A stretch of DNA of 64,000 bases from Picosynechococcus sp. PCC 7003 (lineage in GTDB: Bacteria; Cyanobacteriota; Cyanobacteriia; Cyanobacteriales; MRBY01): positions 2,002,661 to 2,066,660 of the forward strand of contig NZ_CP016474.1 of assembly GCF_001693255.1 (NCBI RefSeq), written 5' to 3'. This document shows, in pieces, positions 6,705-14,889 of this stretch. The notes below the pieces were generated by a model, which ran no database searches, had not been told where the DNA came from, and was given only the letters and a program-made list of their open reading frames with translations. Positions within the stretch are counted from its first letter, which is position 1; every line of letters begins with the position of its first letter. Made by a program: the position numbers and the translations under genes.

Positions 6705-6898
6705 GAAATTTCTTTTTTATTCTGTCTGATTGGGCTGATTTAATGGCCGCCGATCCACATGGGCCGCTTGGAATTTGCCGTAAAGCTTTCTGGCTGAGAT
6801 TAGCCCCAAATGGCCCAGGTAATAGCCCTTGGCGGCATTGCTCACTATACAAAGATCCAAGATTCGGGATTATTGGCCGCGACGATATTCCGTTCTAA
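6701..6898 (+). CDS. Small hypothetical protein of the element
   Basis: A 65-residue protein rich in Trp, Phe and Pro, coupled to the preceding gene by an ATGA overlap and followed at once by a strong terminator. These two features are the reason for calling it; no domain is recognised. Confidence 0.5.
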   Translation: MRNFFFILSDWADLMAADPHGPLGICRKAFWLRLAPNGPGNSPWRHCSLYKDPRFGIIGRDDIPF

Positions 6899-6910
6899 AG
6901 AAAGAGAAAA

Positions 6911-6947
6911 GCTATCCCCCTAGTTTCCGGTGAGGATAGCTTTTTTT
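6911..6947 (+). terminator. Intrinsic terminator
   Basis: GCTATCC (6911-6917) pairs with GGATAGC (6934-6940), extended by flanking A-T pairs, followed by seven T at 6941-6947. It ends the two-gene unit 6339-6898 and isolates the helicase gene. Confidence 0.85.
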
Positions 6948-6973
6948 GCTGCAAGAATAGAGGAGAAATAAAA

Positions 6974-9544
6974 ATGATTGATACTGACAACAATATTTTA
7001 ACCGAAGAACTAGAAAAAAGCGCAATTTCTGAACAGTTTCAGAGATATTTTCAGCAGCTTTCTCCCTCAGCTTGTTGGGAGTTTTTACTTTATGGTTTAG
7101 GTGATGATGAGCGCCGCAATGATGGCCGATTGAGAGATAAATGGTTAAGGAATTATGCCCATTTAGAGGATGGGGGCTGGTGGTGTTCCGGGATTGATAT
7201 TCTTACCTTTAAACCCTCTTTATGGGGTTGTCTTAAGCCAAATTCCCCCAGAAAAATCGATGGCAAACCAATCAAATATGAACATCCCCCAAAGACGCCC
7301 ACCGAAGCTTTTTTCTTAGGGGATGAGGACTACTGGCGCGGCGTGATTGCCGACAAAAAAACGCCCATCATCATCACCGAGGGAGCCAAAAAAGCGGCGT
7401 CCCTATTGTCTGCTGGGTATTGCGCTATCGGTTTACCGGGGATTTTTTCTGGCTACCGCACCCCGAAGAATGCCCAGGGCCAGAAAATTGGGGACTCTTA
7501 TTTAATTCCCCAACTAAAGGCGATCGCCCAAAAGAACCGGGAAATTGTTTTCTGTTTCGACAACGACCTAAAGCCCAAGACGATCCGCAACGTTCGGATC
7601 GCCGTTGGCCGGACAGCAAAGCTATTCAGGGCCGAGGGCTGCAAGGTCAAGGTGATGTGTTGGACTTGGGACTTTCCCGATCTAAAGGGGGTTGATGATG
7701 TGCATTTTGTCCATGGGCCGGAAGCAGTAAAGCATCTATTCGACCAAAGGCAATCGGTCACAGCTTGGAAGCGCCAGGAAAGGCCCGATCCAAAACCTGC
7801 CCCAAAACCTGAACCCAGCGACCCCGACCAAAGACCCATCGAAGCAATGACCACGACCCCACTAAAAACATCACGCCCCGAAACCCGTCGCATTTATGGG
7901 GGAACCAAAAACCTCAACTATGCCGAGCTTTTTGAATTTATCCAAGACGAAATGGCTCACCGGTTAAGCTTCGACACCATGCGAAAAGAAATGCTCCTCG
8001 ATGGGCAGTTATTTCGTGTCGCTGATGAGCTGCGAGCGTGGTTTTTTGATGAGTATGGCGAAACCGCCAGCGAAAACGACATCTATAAAGCGATGGTCTA
8101 TTTCGCCAAAAAGAACAGCTTCGATCCAATCGTTGAAGACTTGCGCCGTTGCCACCGGGAAGCCGAGCGCGTCCCGATCCACAATTTAGCGGCCCGCTAT
8201 TTCGGTCAAGACCCCGACAAGTTCACCGAGGAAGCCGACAAGCGCAAAGCCTGGATGTATAACCGCTGCGTAGAAATGTGGCTAATTTCCGCCGTAGCGC
8301 GGCAACTGGAAACCGAGGGGAAGGAAGCAGACAGCACGTATCTGGGCTGCCAAGCCGATTACACCCTAGTCCTGCAAGGGGGCCAGGGGCGAGGAAAATC
8401 CACTTGGTTTAAAACCCTCAGCAAAATTTACTTCAATGACTCGATCAGTGAGATCCAATCGACCAACTCATTAATGGCGCTCCATGGTAACTGGATCATT
8501 GAATTGGCAGAAATCGACGGCATTACCTCGAAGAAAGACGCGGCCAGCCTCAAGCACTACCTAACCGTCAGACAGGATGAATTTCGCGCCCCCTACGAAC
8601 GGAAAACCCAGAAGCACAACCGCCGATCCGTGTTTTGCGGAACGGTGAACCCATCGAGATTCTTAATGGATGACGAAAACCGCCGCTTCTGGACAGTGCC
8701 GATCACCGGGGATATTGACAACGCCCGCCTAGCTCAAGAAAGGGATGGGATATGGGCCGCCGCCATGGATGCTTATTTAGCTGGGGCGCGGTGGCATCCT
8801 GACGAAACAGAAAAAGCAATCCTTAAGGCGATCGCCCTCGACTTCACCGAACAAGACCCCTGGCTAGAGGACGTGGAAGCGTGGTTAAGCTGGCACAGCT
8901 ACGCCAATACCAAAGAAATCCTGGAGGAAGTTTTCAAGCTCGAACCCAAAGAACAGGGACAACGGGAGCTGCGCCGATTGAATAAAATCCTCAACCAGCT
9001 CGGCTACACCGAAGAACGGCGGATCCGCAAGGAAGGGCGTCATCTACGCATCAAAGTTAACCCCGAAAAGGAAACAGCCCCCTGGGAAAATATATCCTCT
9101 AAAAATAACGGTAATTACGGTACTTATGGCACAACCCAGACAGAGCAAGGGTTAGAGATGTACCGTAATTCGTACCGCAATTCTGAAGTTATGGCACAGT
9201 TAACCGAAAATGTGCCGCAAGTTGATCCAGAATCGACAAATGTACCGCAATTAGATCGCAATTACGGTACAGCCGAAACCCCCACCCCGCAAGCATCCCA
9301 GCCGATTTGTACCGTAATACCGCAAAAAAACGAGAAATTTGAAACGATTCCAGAGAAGTATAAAAAAGCAGGATTTATCTATCGGCCTGGGGAGTATGTT
9401 CGGCACAAAGTTAATGGGGAAGTGGTCAAAATCTTGAAATTCCCGCCCATTGGCTCGGAATTTGCCGCCAAGGTTTATCTCTGCTTGAGCGATTCCGCCG
9501 GAGAAACCAAGATCGAACAACGCCACCTAGCCCCATTGGAATGA
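6974..9544 (+). CDS. DUF3854/TOPRIM plus VapE-type primase-helicase
   Basis: An 856-residue replication protein with a GAGGAGA ribosome site. Residues about 110-205 form a DUF3854/TOPRIM-like domain (IIITEGAKKAASLLSAG, then FCFDND). A Pro/Lys linker follows at about 262-285. The second half is a virulence-associated-E type P-loop ATPase: Walker A GGQGRGKST near residue 470, Walker B WIIELAEIDG near 510, and ENRRFWTVPI near 570. Residues about 712-785 are low-complexity (YGT, YRNS, VPQ) and their DNA carries origin-like repeats. The C-terminal 60 residues resemble a small beta domain. Such proteins start replication of phage satellites and plasmids. It probably replicates the element after excision. 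Confidence 0.8.
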   Translation: MIDTDNNILTEELEKSAISEQFQRYFQQLSPSACWEFLLYGLGDDERRNDGRLRDKWLRNYAHLEDGGWWCSGIDILTFKPSLWGCLKPNSPRKIDGKPIKYEHPPKTPTEAFFLGDEDYWRGVIADKKTPIIITEGAKKAASLLSAGYCAIGLPGIFSGYRTPKNAQGQKIGDSYLIPQLKAIAQKNREIVFCFDNDLKPKTIRNVRIAVGRTAKLFRAEGCKVKVMCWTWDFPDLKGVDDVHFVHGPEAVKHLFDQRQSVTAWKRQERPDPKPAPKPEPSDPDQRPIEAMTTTPLKTSRPETRRIYGGTKNLNYAELFEFIQDEMAHRLSFDTMRKEMLLDGQLFRVADELRAWFFDEYGETASENDIYKAMVYFAKKNSFDPIVEDLRRCHREAERVPIHNLAARYFGQDPDKFTEEADKRKAWMYNRCVEMWLISAVARQLETEGKEADSTYLGCQADYTLVLQGGQGRGKSTWFKTLSKIYFNDSISEIQSTNSLMALHGNWIIELAEIDGITSKKDAASLKHYLTVRQDEFRAPYERKTQKHNRRSVFCGTVNPSRFLMDDENRRFWTVPITGDIDNARLAQERDGIWAAAMDAYLAGARWHPDETEKAILKAIALDFTEQDPWLEDVEAWLSWHSYANTKEILEEVFKLEPKEQGQRELRRLNKILNQLGYTEERRIRKEGRHLRIKVNPEKETAPWENISSKNNGNYGTYGTTQTEQGLEMYRNSYRNSEVMAQLTENVPQVDPESTNVPQLDRNYGTAETPTPQASQPICTVIPQKNEKFETIPEKYKKAGFIYRPGEYVRHKVNGEVVKILKFPPIGSEFAAKVYLCLSDSAGETKIEQRHLAPLE
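9107..9325. repeat. Iteron-like GTACCGYAAT cluster inside the helicase gene
   Basis: Copies of GTACCG(T/C)AATT occur at 9113-9123 (reverse), 9160-9170, 9172-9182, 9212-9223 (GTGCCGCAAGTT), 9242-9252, 9260-9270 (reverse), 9309-9319 and a partial at 9319-9325, with an extra GTAATTAC palindrome at 9111-9118. They lie in a part of the gene coding for a non-conserved-looking linker. Mixed orientation and density suggest a replication origin recognised by the encoded protein. Confidence 0.65.
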
Positions 9545-9547
9545 CCC

Positions 9548-9796
9548 CTATTTGCGCCGCCAGAACTCCCCAGCAACGGGAACGCCCATCAAAACGCAGC
9601 TCACATAAAGCAAGGGCTTTAGCCGTTGTTCGGGGATAGCTGGATAAAAAAGGATCGCTTTTCCCCAAAAGTAAAACCCCACTATCCCGGTCACCAAGGG
9701 CAAAAACAACAGGGCGTAATAAGCCCAATCCGCCGCCTGTAGGCCATCTTTCGCCATGGCAATTTTGAAAAGTTTGTCTTTGTCCGGCTCAGGCAC
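9548..9796 (-). CDS. Small membrane protein, possible holin
   Basis: An 82-residue protein starting at GTG 9796, two bases after the endolysin stop. Two hydrophobic segments (about 24-44 and 60-76) with a short charged tail GEFWRRK fit a two-helix holin-like topology. It is the last gene of the eight-gene minus-strand operon and ends four bases from the convergent helicase gene. The holin role is inferred from size, topology and the neighbouring endolysin only. Confidence 0.6.
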   Translation of the reverse strand: MPEPDKDKLFKIAMAKDGLQAADWAYYALLFLPLVTGIVGFYFWGKAILFYPAIPEQRLKPLLYVSCVLMGVPVAGEFWRRK

Positions 9797-9798
9797 GG

Positions 9799-10503
9799 CT
9801 AAACCTCACTGCTGGGCTTAAAAGTCCGCTCCCAGGTAATTGGGCCGATCACCCCGTCCACCTCAAGACCCCATTTTTCCTGTAATTCGATACAGGTTTT
9901 TTCGCTTTCCGCCCCGTAAACCCCATCAATCTCGATTTTGTAACCCCAATGATTTACCTGCTGTTGCCAAGCTCGAACGTCGCCCCCTTCCATGTAGGGG
10001 CGCCTCAGCCGGATCAACCGATGATAGGCATCCTTCCCCGTGCGGGCTTGAATATCCATGGGCCGATAGAATCCCCGACATTGAGGAACCCGCCTCGACC
10101 GACGCTGAACCATGCCCCCATTGGCATTGCTAGCCGCTGAGGTGTTGCCCTCAATCGAGCTGAACCCCGACCCATTCACTGTTTCAACGATCCCAATATG
10201 TACCGCCAACCGATTCCCAAAATGGAACAGCGCCAAATCTCCGGCCCGTGGGGTTTTGTGCCATTGTCCGACTCGCCGCGCATACCCTTCGATGTAGGGG
10301 CAATAGGCCGCGCCTGAGGGCGCGCCCGTCTGAATTTTGGGCAAAGGAAATCCAGCCTTATCAAATACCCATGAGGTGAACATGGCGCACCAAGGCTGCC
10401 CATCCATCCCGTACCAGCGCCCATATTTCGTTCGGTTTGACCCTGGGGGCGATTCTTTATAGCCGATTTCCGCCCGGGCCGCGCTTAAAATTTTCTCAAT
10501 CAC
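9799..10503 (-). CDS. Endolysin: CHAP amidase/peptidase plus peptidoglycan-binding domain
   Basis: A 234-residue protein starting at GTG 10503 after GAGGG. The N-terminal 145 residues are a CHAP domain: QPWCAMFTSWVFDKAG carries the catalytic Cys, AGDLALFHF follows, and AVHIGIVE carries the His. Residues about 165-228 are a PG_binding_1 domain (GGDVRAWQQQVNHWG ... DGVYGAES ... VDGVIGPITW). There is no signal peptide, as in holin-dependent phage endolysins. It would cut cell-wall peptide bonds to release progeny. Its presence is the strongest sign that the element makes a lytic particle and is not just a plasmid-like island. Confidence 0.88.
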   Translation of the reverse strand: MIEKILSAARAEIGYKESPPGSNRTKYGRWYGMDGQPWCAMFTSWVFDKAGFPLPKIQTGAPSGAAYCPYIEGYARRVGQWHKTPRAGDLALFHFGNRLAVHIGIVETVNGSGFSSIEGNTSAASNANGGMVQRRSRRVPQCRGFYRPMDIQARTGKDAYHRLIRLRRPYMEGGDVRAWQQQVNHWGYKIEIDGVYGAESEKTCIELQEKWGLEVDGVIGPITWERTFKPSSEV

Positions 10504-10789
10504 GATGACCCTCTAAATTTTCAATCTGAATGCGGATCGTCCCTGCCAAATAACTCAATTTGCGCTCTAAGCTATCCAGCCGGGTATCAGTCAATGCCGC
10601 CAAATCATCAAATTTGCGCCACATTGTTTCAAGCTGAGATTCTACTTTCTCTAATTCAGCCGTTATCTGTTGCGGCGATTTTGCTACGGTCTGCCACTTC
10701 TCCCAAAAGGTGAGCAAGGTTTTAAGGGCGGCCCAAAAAGAAGCAATTAAAATCGTCAAACTAACCAAAATCTGAGTAATTTCGTTCAC
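10496..10789 (-). CDS. Membrane-anchored coiled-coil protein, holin/spanin-like
   Basis: A 97-residue protein. An N-terminal hydrophobic helix (about 4-26, ILVSLTILIASFWAALKTLL) is followed by an amphipathic coiled coil (ELEKVESQLETMWRKFDDL...LDSLERKLSYLAG). It overlaps the endolysin start by eight bases and the preceding stop by four. It could be a holin or an inner-membrane spanin partner. No family is recognised with certainty. Confidence 0.65.
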   Translation of the reverse strand: MNEITQILVSLTILIASFWAALKTLLTFWEKWQTVAKSPQQITAELEKVESQLETMWRKFDDLAALTDTRLDSLERKLSYLAGTIRIQIENLEGHRD

Positions 10790-11001
10790 GGTTGAAGCGT
10801 TGTAATTTCCAATTCGTAGGGCAGATTGATCGAGTCTTCGATCACGGTTTTGATTTCCGCTAACGTCACCTGTTGCCCCGTCCCCACTAATCGCGCCTCT
10901 AGTGCGCTAATTTCCGCCTCAATTTTGGCGTGGAGCGACTCAATCAACCGACCCTCAAGGGCTGCGATGTCTTCTTTCGTGGCAATCTGGGGGCAAGTCA
11001 T
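10786..11001 (-). CDS. Small coiled-coil protein sharing its N-terminus with the 614-residue protein
   Basis: A 71-residue protein beginning MTCPQIATKEDIAALEGRL. The same start (MSCPNLATKSDISALEGRI) heads the large coiled-coil protein at 14890 on the other strand, with about 14 of 19 positions alike. The rest is helical and ends in a Pro-containing tail. Its stop overlaps the next gene, and its ATG overlaps the previous TAA by one base. It may carry a docking segment common to both proteins. Confidence 0.7.
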   Translation of the reverse strand: MTCPQIATKEDIAALEGRLIESLHAKIEAEISALEARLVGTGQQVTLAEIKTVIEDSINLPYELEITTLQP

Positions 11002-11462
11002 TAACGCCGCCTCAAAATTCTAAAAAGTTGGGTTACTGGTTGCTGTTCTTGGGTTTCCGGGACAGGATAAACCACCTCGGAGTCTGTTTTTTCCCAAATC
11101 TCGACCATGTACCCTTGGGGGTTTAGATCGTAGTAGCGCCAGCGGGATGCCAGTTTTATCTGTATCTGTCTTTGGGGGAGTGGCTGGGCGATCATGTCTG
11201 GGGGATAGGGGAGCTGAAAGGTTTCTGGCTCATCCTTGGGCCACAGCTTCACCCAGCGACGATCAAAAAGATATTCAGCCCCGGTAAAAAATGAATTTCG
11301 CACATGGATCGGCGGATACCAAGTGCGATCGCCCATCCCAAAAAATTTAATTCTGAAAGTGCTGTGGGGAGTCTTTGCGAACAGCGGGAGAAACTGCCAA
11401 TCAAATGACGGGACAATTGTCCCCATGCTCTCCCACTGCCCGAACTGGTCAAAAATCGCCAT
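11001..11462 (-). CDS. Hypothetical protein, aromatic-rich, of the element
   Basis: A 153-residue soluble protein with many Trp, Tyr, Phe and Pro residues and no predicted membrane helix; the pattern suggests a beta-rich particle component. No family is recognised. It lies in the tightly packed minus-strand operon and its TAATG joins it to the following gene. Confidence 0.65.
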   Translation of the reverse strand: MAIFDQFGQWESMGTIVPSFDWQFLPLFAKTPHSTFRIKFFGMGDRTWYPPIHVRNSFFTGAEYLFDRRWVKLWPKDEPETFQLPYPPDMIAQPLPQRQIQIKLASRWRYYDLNPQGYMVEIWEKTDSEVVYPVPETQEQQPVTQLFRILRRR

Positions 11463-11471
11463 TCTAATGCC

Positions 11472-11684
11472 CTAGCTTTCTTCATCGCTTAAGTACAAGT
11501 CGCCCTGTTCATAAAGCACTTCAAGAAATTCCTGCTGATTGACCGGATTCCAGACGCCCGTTTCCAGGTCTTGGATCAGCCCCGTGTCTCCATGAGGATC
11601 ATGGGTGCGCCAATTGGGGGGCGGGGGCATATTGTCCATTACAAAATCAAACTCAGGATCGCCAGGGGTTAGGATTAAGCTCAT
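11472..11684 (-). CDS. Small acidic hypothetical protein of the element
   Basis: A 70-residue acidic protein (PGDPEFDFVMDNMPPPPNW..., ending DLYLSDEES). No domain is recognised. It is two bases from the gene before it and nine from the gene after it; the operon context supports it. Confidence 0.6.
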   Translation of the reverse strand: MSLILTPGDPEFDFVMDNMPPPPNWRTHDPHGDTGLIQDLETGVWNPVNQQEFLEVLYEQGDLYLSDEES

Positions 11685-11686
11685 TT

Positions 11687-12325
11687 TTAACCAGAAATTG
11701 TCAACGCTAACAGGGCCGCTTTGCTCGTTTGGGCTAGCTCAGTCACCGCCCAGCCAGCATCCGCCGCCGCTTGGTCTAATTGCCCATTACTCACCTTGGA
11801 ATCATCCACAAAGGATCGATAAGTCCCCTGACTGGTAATCGTCCGGATCGCCTGGGCTGGTTTCGGGAAGTCGGCCCCAAATACTAGATCCAACTCTGAC
11901 CCGTCGGCATCGTTAACCCCTAATTCAGTCAATGCGACCTCACCGCCTGCGTTTTTAGGTCTGCGCCAAGCGTAGTTAACGCCGTTGATGGTGACGTAAA
12001 GCACCCGTGAAAACCCGCCAGGGCCAATTAAAGCTAGTTTTGGCTTGGTGACGGTGTAGCCATTTAACTTTAAGTCTCCAATTTTGTCACTGGAGCAAAA
12101 CGATCCCTCATACCCCGTCGAGAAACGCTTAGACGCTCTTGCGGGCTTAGGTCGATTGGGAGATAGAACCGCATTCGCGATATTAAATTGATCGGTTATA
12201 TCGGTTTGGCCAAATTCAGTTTTTAAGGAGTCCTTCAGCTTGCTCCGAAAAACGTACTTTAACGTTGTAGTTCCAACTTTTACGCTTACATAGCGCCAAG
12301 TCCCAGGCCCAAATTTTCTAGGCAT
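11687..12325 (-). CDS. Hypothetical protein of the element, possible particle protein
   Basis: A 212-residue protein; ATG 12325 (MPRKFGPGTWRYV) is chosen over 12340 because GAGG lies nine bases upstream. It is predicted mostly beta (VKVGTTTLKYVFRSKL, VLYVTINGVNYAWRRP). No membrane segment and no family are recognised. It is the second gene of the minus-strand operon, after the Ala-rich protein at 12369. Confidence 0.65.
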   Translation of the reverse strand: MPRKFGPGTWRYVSVKVGTTTLKYVFRSKLKDSLKTEFGQTDITDQFNIANAVLSPNRPKPARASKRFSTGYEGSFCSSDKIGDLKLNGYTVTKPKLALIGPGGFSRVLYVTINGVNYAWRRPKNAGGEVALTELGVNDADGSELDLVFGADFPKPAQAIRTITSQGTYRSFVDDSKVSNGQLDQAAADAGWAVTELAQTSKAALLALTISG

Positions 12326-12368
12326 AACAAAAAACCTCAAAAATAATTTACAAAAATCCCAGAAAAAC

Positions 12369-13145
12369 CTAGGCGGTCACGACGTTGACATCAAAGGTTT
12401 GAGCCGCTTGATCAAGGGCAACCTGCACAGTCCAAGACGTAGTGAATTGAAGCGCCGCAATCTTAGGCAGATCCGCCGCCGTTAATCCTGTGGTCGGGTC
12501 AGTCTCAGCAGTCGCCGCAGCCGGAAGCGTGAAAGTAGTCCCAGCCGCCTGGGAAATGGAAGTTACACCAGAGGCCACACTAGCAGACCGCACGGGAACA
12601 ATTGCCGGGAAAGCTCGAATCATCGCCGCAACAAAATCACGGTTATCAACTCCGGTAATCGCCGCCGGGTCAGACCCCCCATATTCGACCAAGTCTGCAT
12701 AGGGAATTACAACGCCTTCCCCCGTGATCGCGTCTTCTTCTGCTACCTCGGCAGCATTGGCGAAAAGGTCATCAAGAGCAAATCCGCCGACGCCAGAATT
12801 AGCCCCAGAAGCAGGTAAGGGAATTTGACCCACCGTTTCGGTTTCCAGGTCTGCGACGTACTGACAAGCAAAGGAGAAAGTCAAGTTGTCGAGAATGTCG
12901 GAAACAGAAGCCTTTGCCCGCGTGGAAGTCATGCCCACAATGTCGGCACTATTGGCGGAAAGATAGTCATGAATCGCGTTGGCGATCGCCAGGGCCGCTT
13001 TACTTTCCTTGGTGGCCTGGGACTGAGCATCGGCAAATTCACCAGCAACCACCCCAGGCAGATCCGCAATGGGGAGAAACAAGCCAGCAGGGACGCCATT
13101 CCCACCGCCAGCGGATACGCTCGATTCAAAAAACGTAAGAGCCAT
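12369..13145 (-). CDS. Ala/Thr/Ser-rich hypothetical, candidate main particle protein
   Basis: A 258-residue protein; ATG 13145 (MALTFFESSVSAGGGNG) is preferred to 13187 because the first 14 residues of the longer form look non-native. It is rich in Ala, Thr, Ser and Val, acidic, without membrane helices, and has only one Cys. Its position as first gene of the late-type operon, medium size and composition fit an abundant structural protein. No capsid family could be recognised, so this is inference. Confidence 0.65.
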   Translation of the reverse strand: MALTFFESSVSAGGGNGVPAGLFLPIADLPGVVAGEFADAQSQATKESKAALAIANAIHDYLSANSADIVGMTSTRAKASVSDILDNLTFSFACQYVADLETETVGQIPLPASGANSGVGGFALDDLFANAAEVAEEDAITGEGVVIPYADLVEYGGSDPAAITGVDNRDFVAAMIRAFPAIVPVRSASVASGVTSISQAAGTTFTLPAAATAETDPTTGLTAADLPKIAALQFTTSWTVQVALDQAAQTFDVNVVTA

Positions 13146-13291
13146 AGAAAAACCTAGATAAAAATCTGATATTCCAATTTCTAGCACGGCAGAATCGCAA
13201 ATTTAGCCCCAGAAAAATAGGTGTGCTTTTAGTGGCTTAGCCAAAACTAGCACAGGTGCTTTTTTGTTAGAATTAGAAGAAAAGATCGGGG
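13146..13291. promoter_or_regulatory. Divergent promoter region of the two late-type operons
   Basis: 146 bases between the starts of the leftward and rightward operons. It contains CTAGCAC twice (13181-13187 and 13247-13253) and GTGCTTTT at about 13223 and 13256. I could not assign -35/-10 boxes with confidence. The arrangement implies coordinated control of both operons. Confidence 0.5.
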
Positions 13292-13504
13292 ATGGAAATA
13301 GTTCTTTACCAGAAATTATCAACGCGATCGCGTCGTTCAATTTTGCGGACAAAAAAGCGATATGGTCGGCCCAAACCCTACAAGCCAAGGGGTCAGCTTT
13401 TACAGCGATTGGCAAAGGAAACAGGCTGGACGATAGATCAGGTTCATGAACAATTATTAAGAGAAAGGGCTGTGCTTTTGAAGCTTAAGGGGATAGAAAA
13501 ATAA
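13292..13504 (+). CDS. Small basic protein, possible DNA-binding regulator
   Basis: A 70-residue, strongly basic protein. The first half is rich in Arg and Lys (LSTRSRRSILRTKKRYGRPKPYKP), the second half is helical (LLQRLAKETGWTIDQVHEQLLRER) and could be a short helix-turn-helix. Its TAA overlaps the next ATG by one base (TAATG), which supports translation. It is the first gene of the plus-strand operon, so a late activator or nucleic-acid-binding particle protein are both possible. Confidence 0.6.
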   Translation: MEIVLYQKLSTRSRRSILRTKKRYGRPKPYKPRGQLLQRLAKETGWTIDQVHEQLLRERAVLLKLKGIEK

Positions 13505-14502
13505 TGGCGACTTGTGATTGTAGCGGCGCAAGTCGCGCCTATATCATCGTTAACCCGAACAGCGTCAACCGTCGGGAAATCTTAAGCCTAAATCCCCCCA
13601 TCTGCCACGACTTAAAAACCAAGGGGCTGCTAATCAATGGGTCTCCCTGGACTGCCCCAAAAGAAATTCAATCCTGGGATCCAAATCAACCTCAAAATGT
13701 TTTGAGATACAAGAAACACACTGGGGCATGGGTAGAACTTCCTTTCCTGTCTTATTCAATTGTTAATAGGACGGGATATTCGGAGGAGGTCTGCCGTTTT
13801 ACTGTTCCCCTTAATTCCCCGGCTTATCAAACGTTTTATCCTAGAGCAGGAATGCCTTATACCTTGTGGGCGGAAGGGCGAGGGGTGTTCTCCGCTGATG
13901 GTTCGCAGTGTGACGCGGTTTACGCTTCAACAAATAACTGGCAGTCTCGGTTTATCGTGAGTGAAATCGGGCTAAATGTTAACGGGGCTAGGAGATTCTT
14001 TCAGGGGGGCATTGAGCCAGCCCCTTCTGTGTATGGCAGGGGACAAAACTATTTTAGCTCTCCTGTTTCTGTCCGATTTGATGATGTTGCTTACGAGGAT
14101 AACTCTGGGTCTCTTATTCTTGCTGTATTCATTGAAGGAAACCACACGCGATTAAGGGTACAAAAACTAGATGAGACTTTTGTAGAGTTTGCTGATTTTG
14201 TGGAATATTCCGTTGTCACTGGGGACTGCCTTCTTACTATCACCTACACAGACGGATCGACCCAAGAATTAACTTATCCAGAATGTCCCACGGTGGAGCC
14301 GCTGCAATGCTTAGAAGTCTCCGACCAAGGGGGCGTGTTAACCGATATTTGCCCCTACAACGGAGAGCAAATAGCCTTTCAATGTGATGAGCGCAAATGC
14401 CCGCCGGAGACGTGCTGTGAACTGGAATGCGGGGGCGGTCAAGTGTGCTGTTATGGGCCGGACAGTGGGGCGGCGATTGATTCTTTTATTCGGAGGACTT
14501 AA
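13504..14502 (+). CDS. Cysteine-rich hypothetical protein of the element
   Basis: A 332-residue protein starting MATCDCSG. Residues about 80-235 look beta-rich. The last about 95 residues hold eleven Cys, including PPETCCELECGGGQVCCYG, unusual for a cytoplasmic cyanobacterial protein. No signal peptide is present. The Cys could bind metal or form disulfides in a particle exposed outside the cell. No family is recognised. Confidence 0.7.
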   Translation: MATCDCSGASRAYIIVNPNSVNRREILSLNPPICHDLKTKGLLINGSPWTAPKEIQSWDPNQPQNVLRYKKHTGAWVELPFLSYSIVNRTGYSEEVCRFTVPLNSPAYQTFYPRAGMPYTLWAEGRGVFSADGSQCDAVYASTNNWQSRFIVSEIGLNVNGARRFFQGGIEPAPSVYGRGQNYFSSPVSVRFDDVAYEDNSGSLILAVFIEGNHTRLRVQKLDETFVEFADFVEYSVVTGDCLLTITYTDGSTQELTYPECPTVEPLQCLEVSDQGGVLTDICPYNGEQIAFQCDERKCPPETCCELECGGGQVCCYGPDSGAAIDSFIRRT

Positions 14503-14508
14503 CTAAAA

Positions 14509-14880
14509 ATGGCGCTTACTTTACAGGACTTTGGGGGACAATTTTCCCCGTCTACAATTACTTTTAATATTGCCGAGCTAAATGCCAAGTTAGAGGCTGC
14601 TGGATTGCCAAAATGGGACGAACCAAGGGACGCAATCGAGCCGCTTTTATGGGTTTTGCTGCGGCTTTTTTATTCGACGCAAATCGATTTTTCTCAAAGA
14701 ATCCAAGGGGTGACTTATTCGCCTGAAGCTCTTGCAAATCAATCCCGAACATTACAAGTTAGTAGGACAAATTTTTCTACTTCTACGTTGTCACCAAGTG
14801 CCATATCTGCCAGGGAATTTTATTCTTTGCAATTTAATTTTGTTGGGGCGAATGACTTAACTGACCCTGATTTACTTTAA
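14509..14880 (+). CDS. Hypothetical protein of the element
   Basis: A 123-residue protein. The first 75 residues (MALTLQDFGGQFSPSTITF ... AIEPLLWVLLRLFYSTQIDFSQRI) include a hydrophobic helix; the rest is Ser/Thr-rich. No family is recognised. It lies six bases after the Cys-rich gene and nine before the long coiled-coil gene. Confidence 0.65.
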   Translation: MALTLQDFGGQFSPSTITFNIAELNAKLEAAGLPKWDEPRDAIEPLLWVLLRLFYSTQIDFSQRIQGVTYSPEALANQSRTLQVSRTNFSTSTLSPSAISAREFYSLQFNFVGANDLTDPDLL

Positions 14881-14889
14881 GGGGGCGTT

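Noticed and set aside
13203-13415. 70-residue minus-strand frame in the divergent region
   Set aside because: It overlaps the plus-strand gene at 13292, which has translational coupling; the minus frame has no ribosome site or domain.
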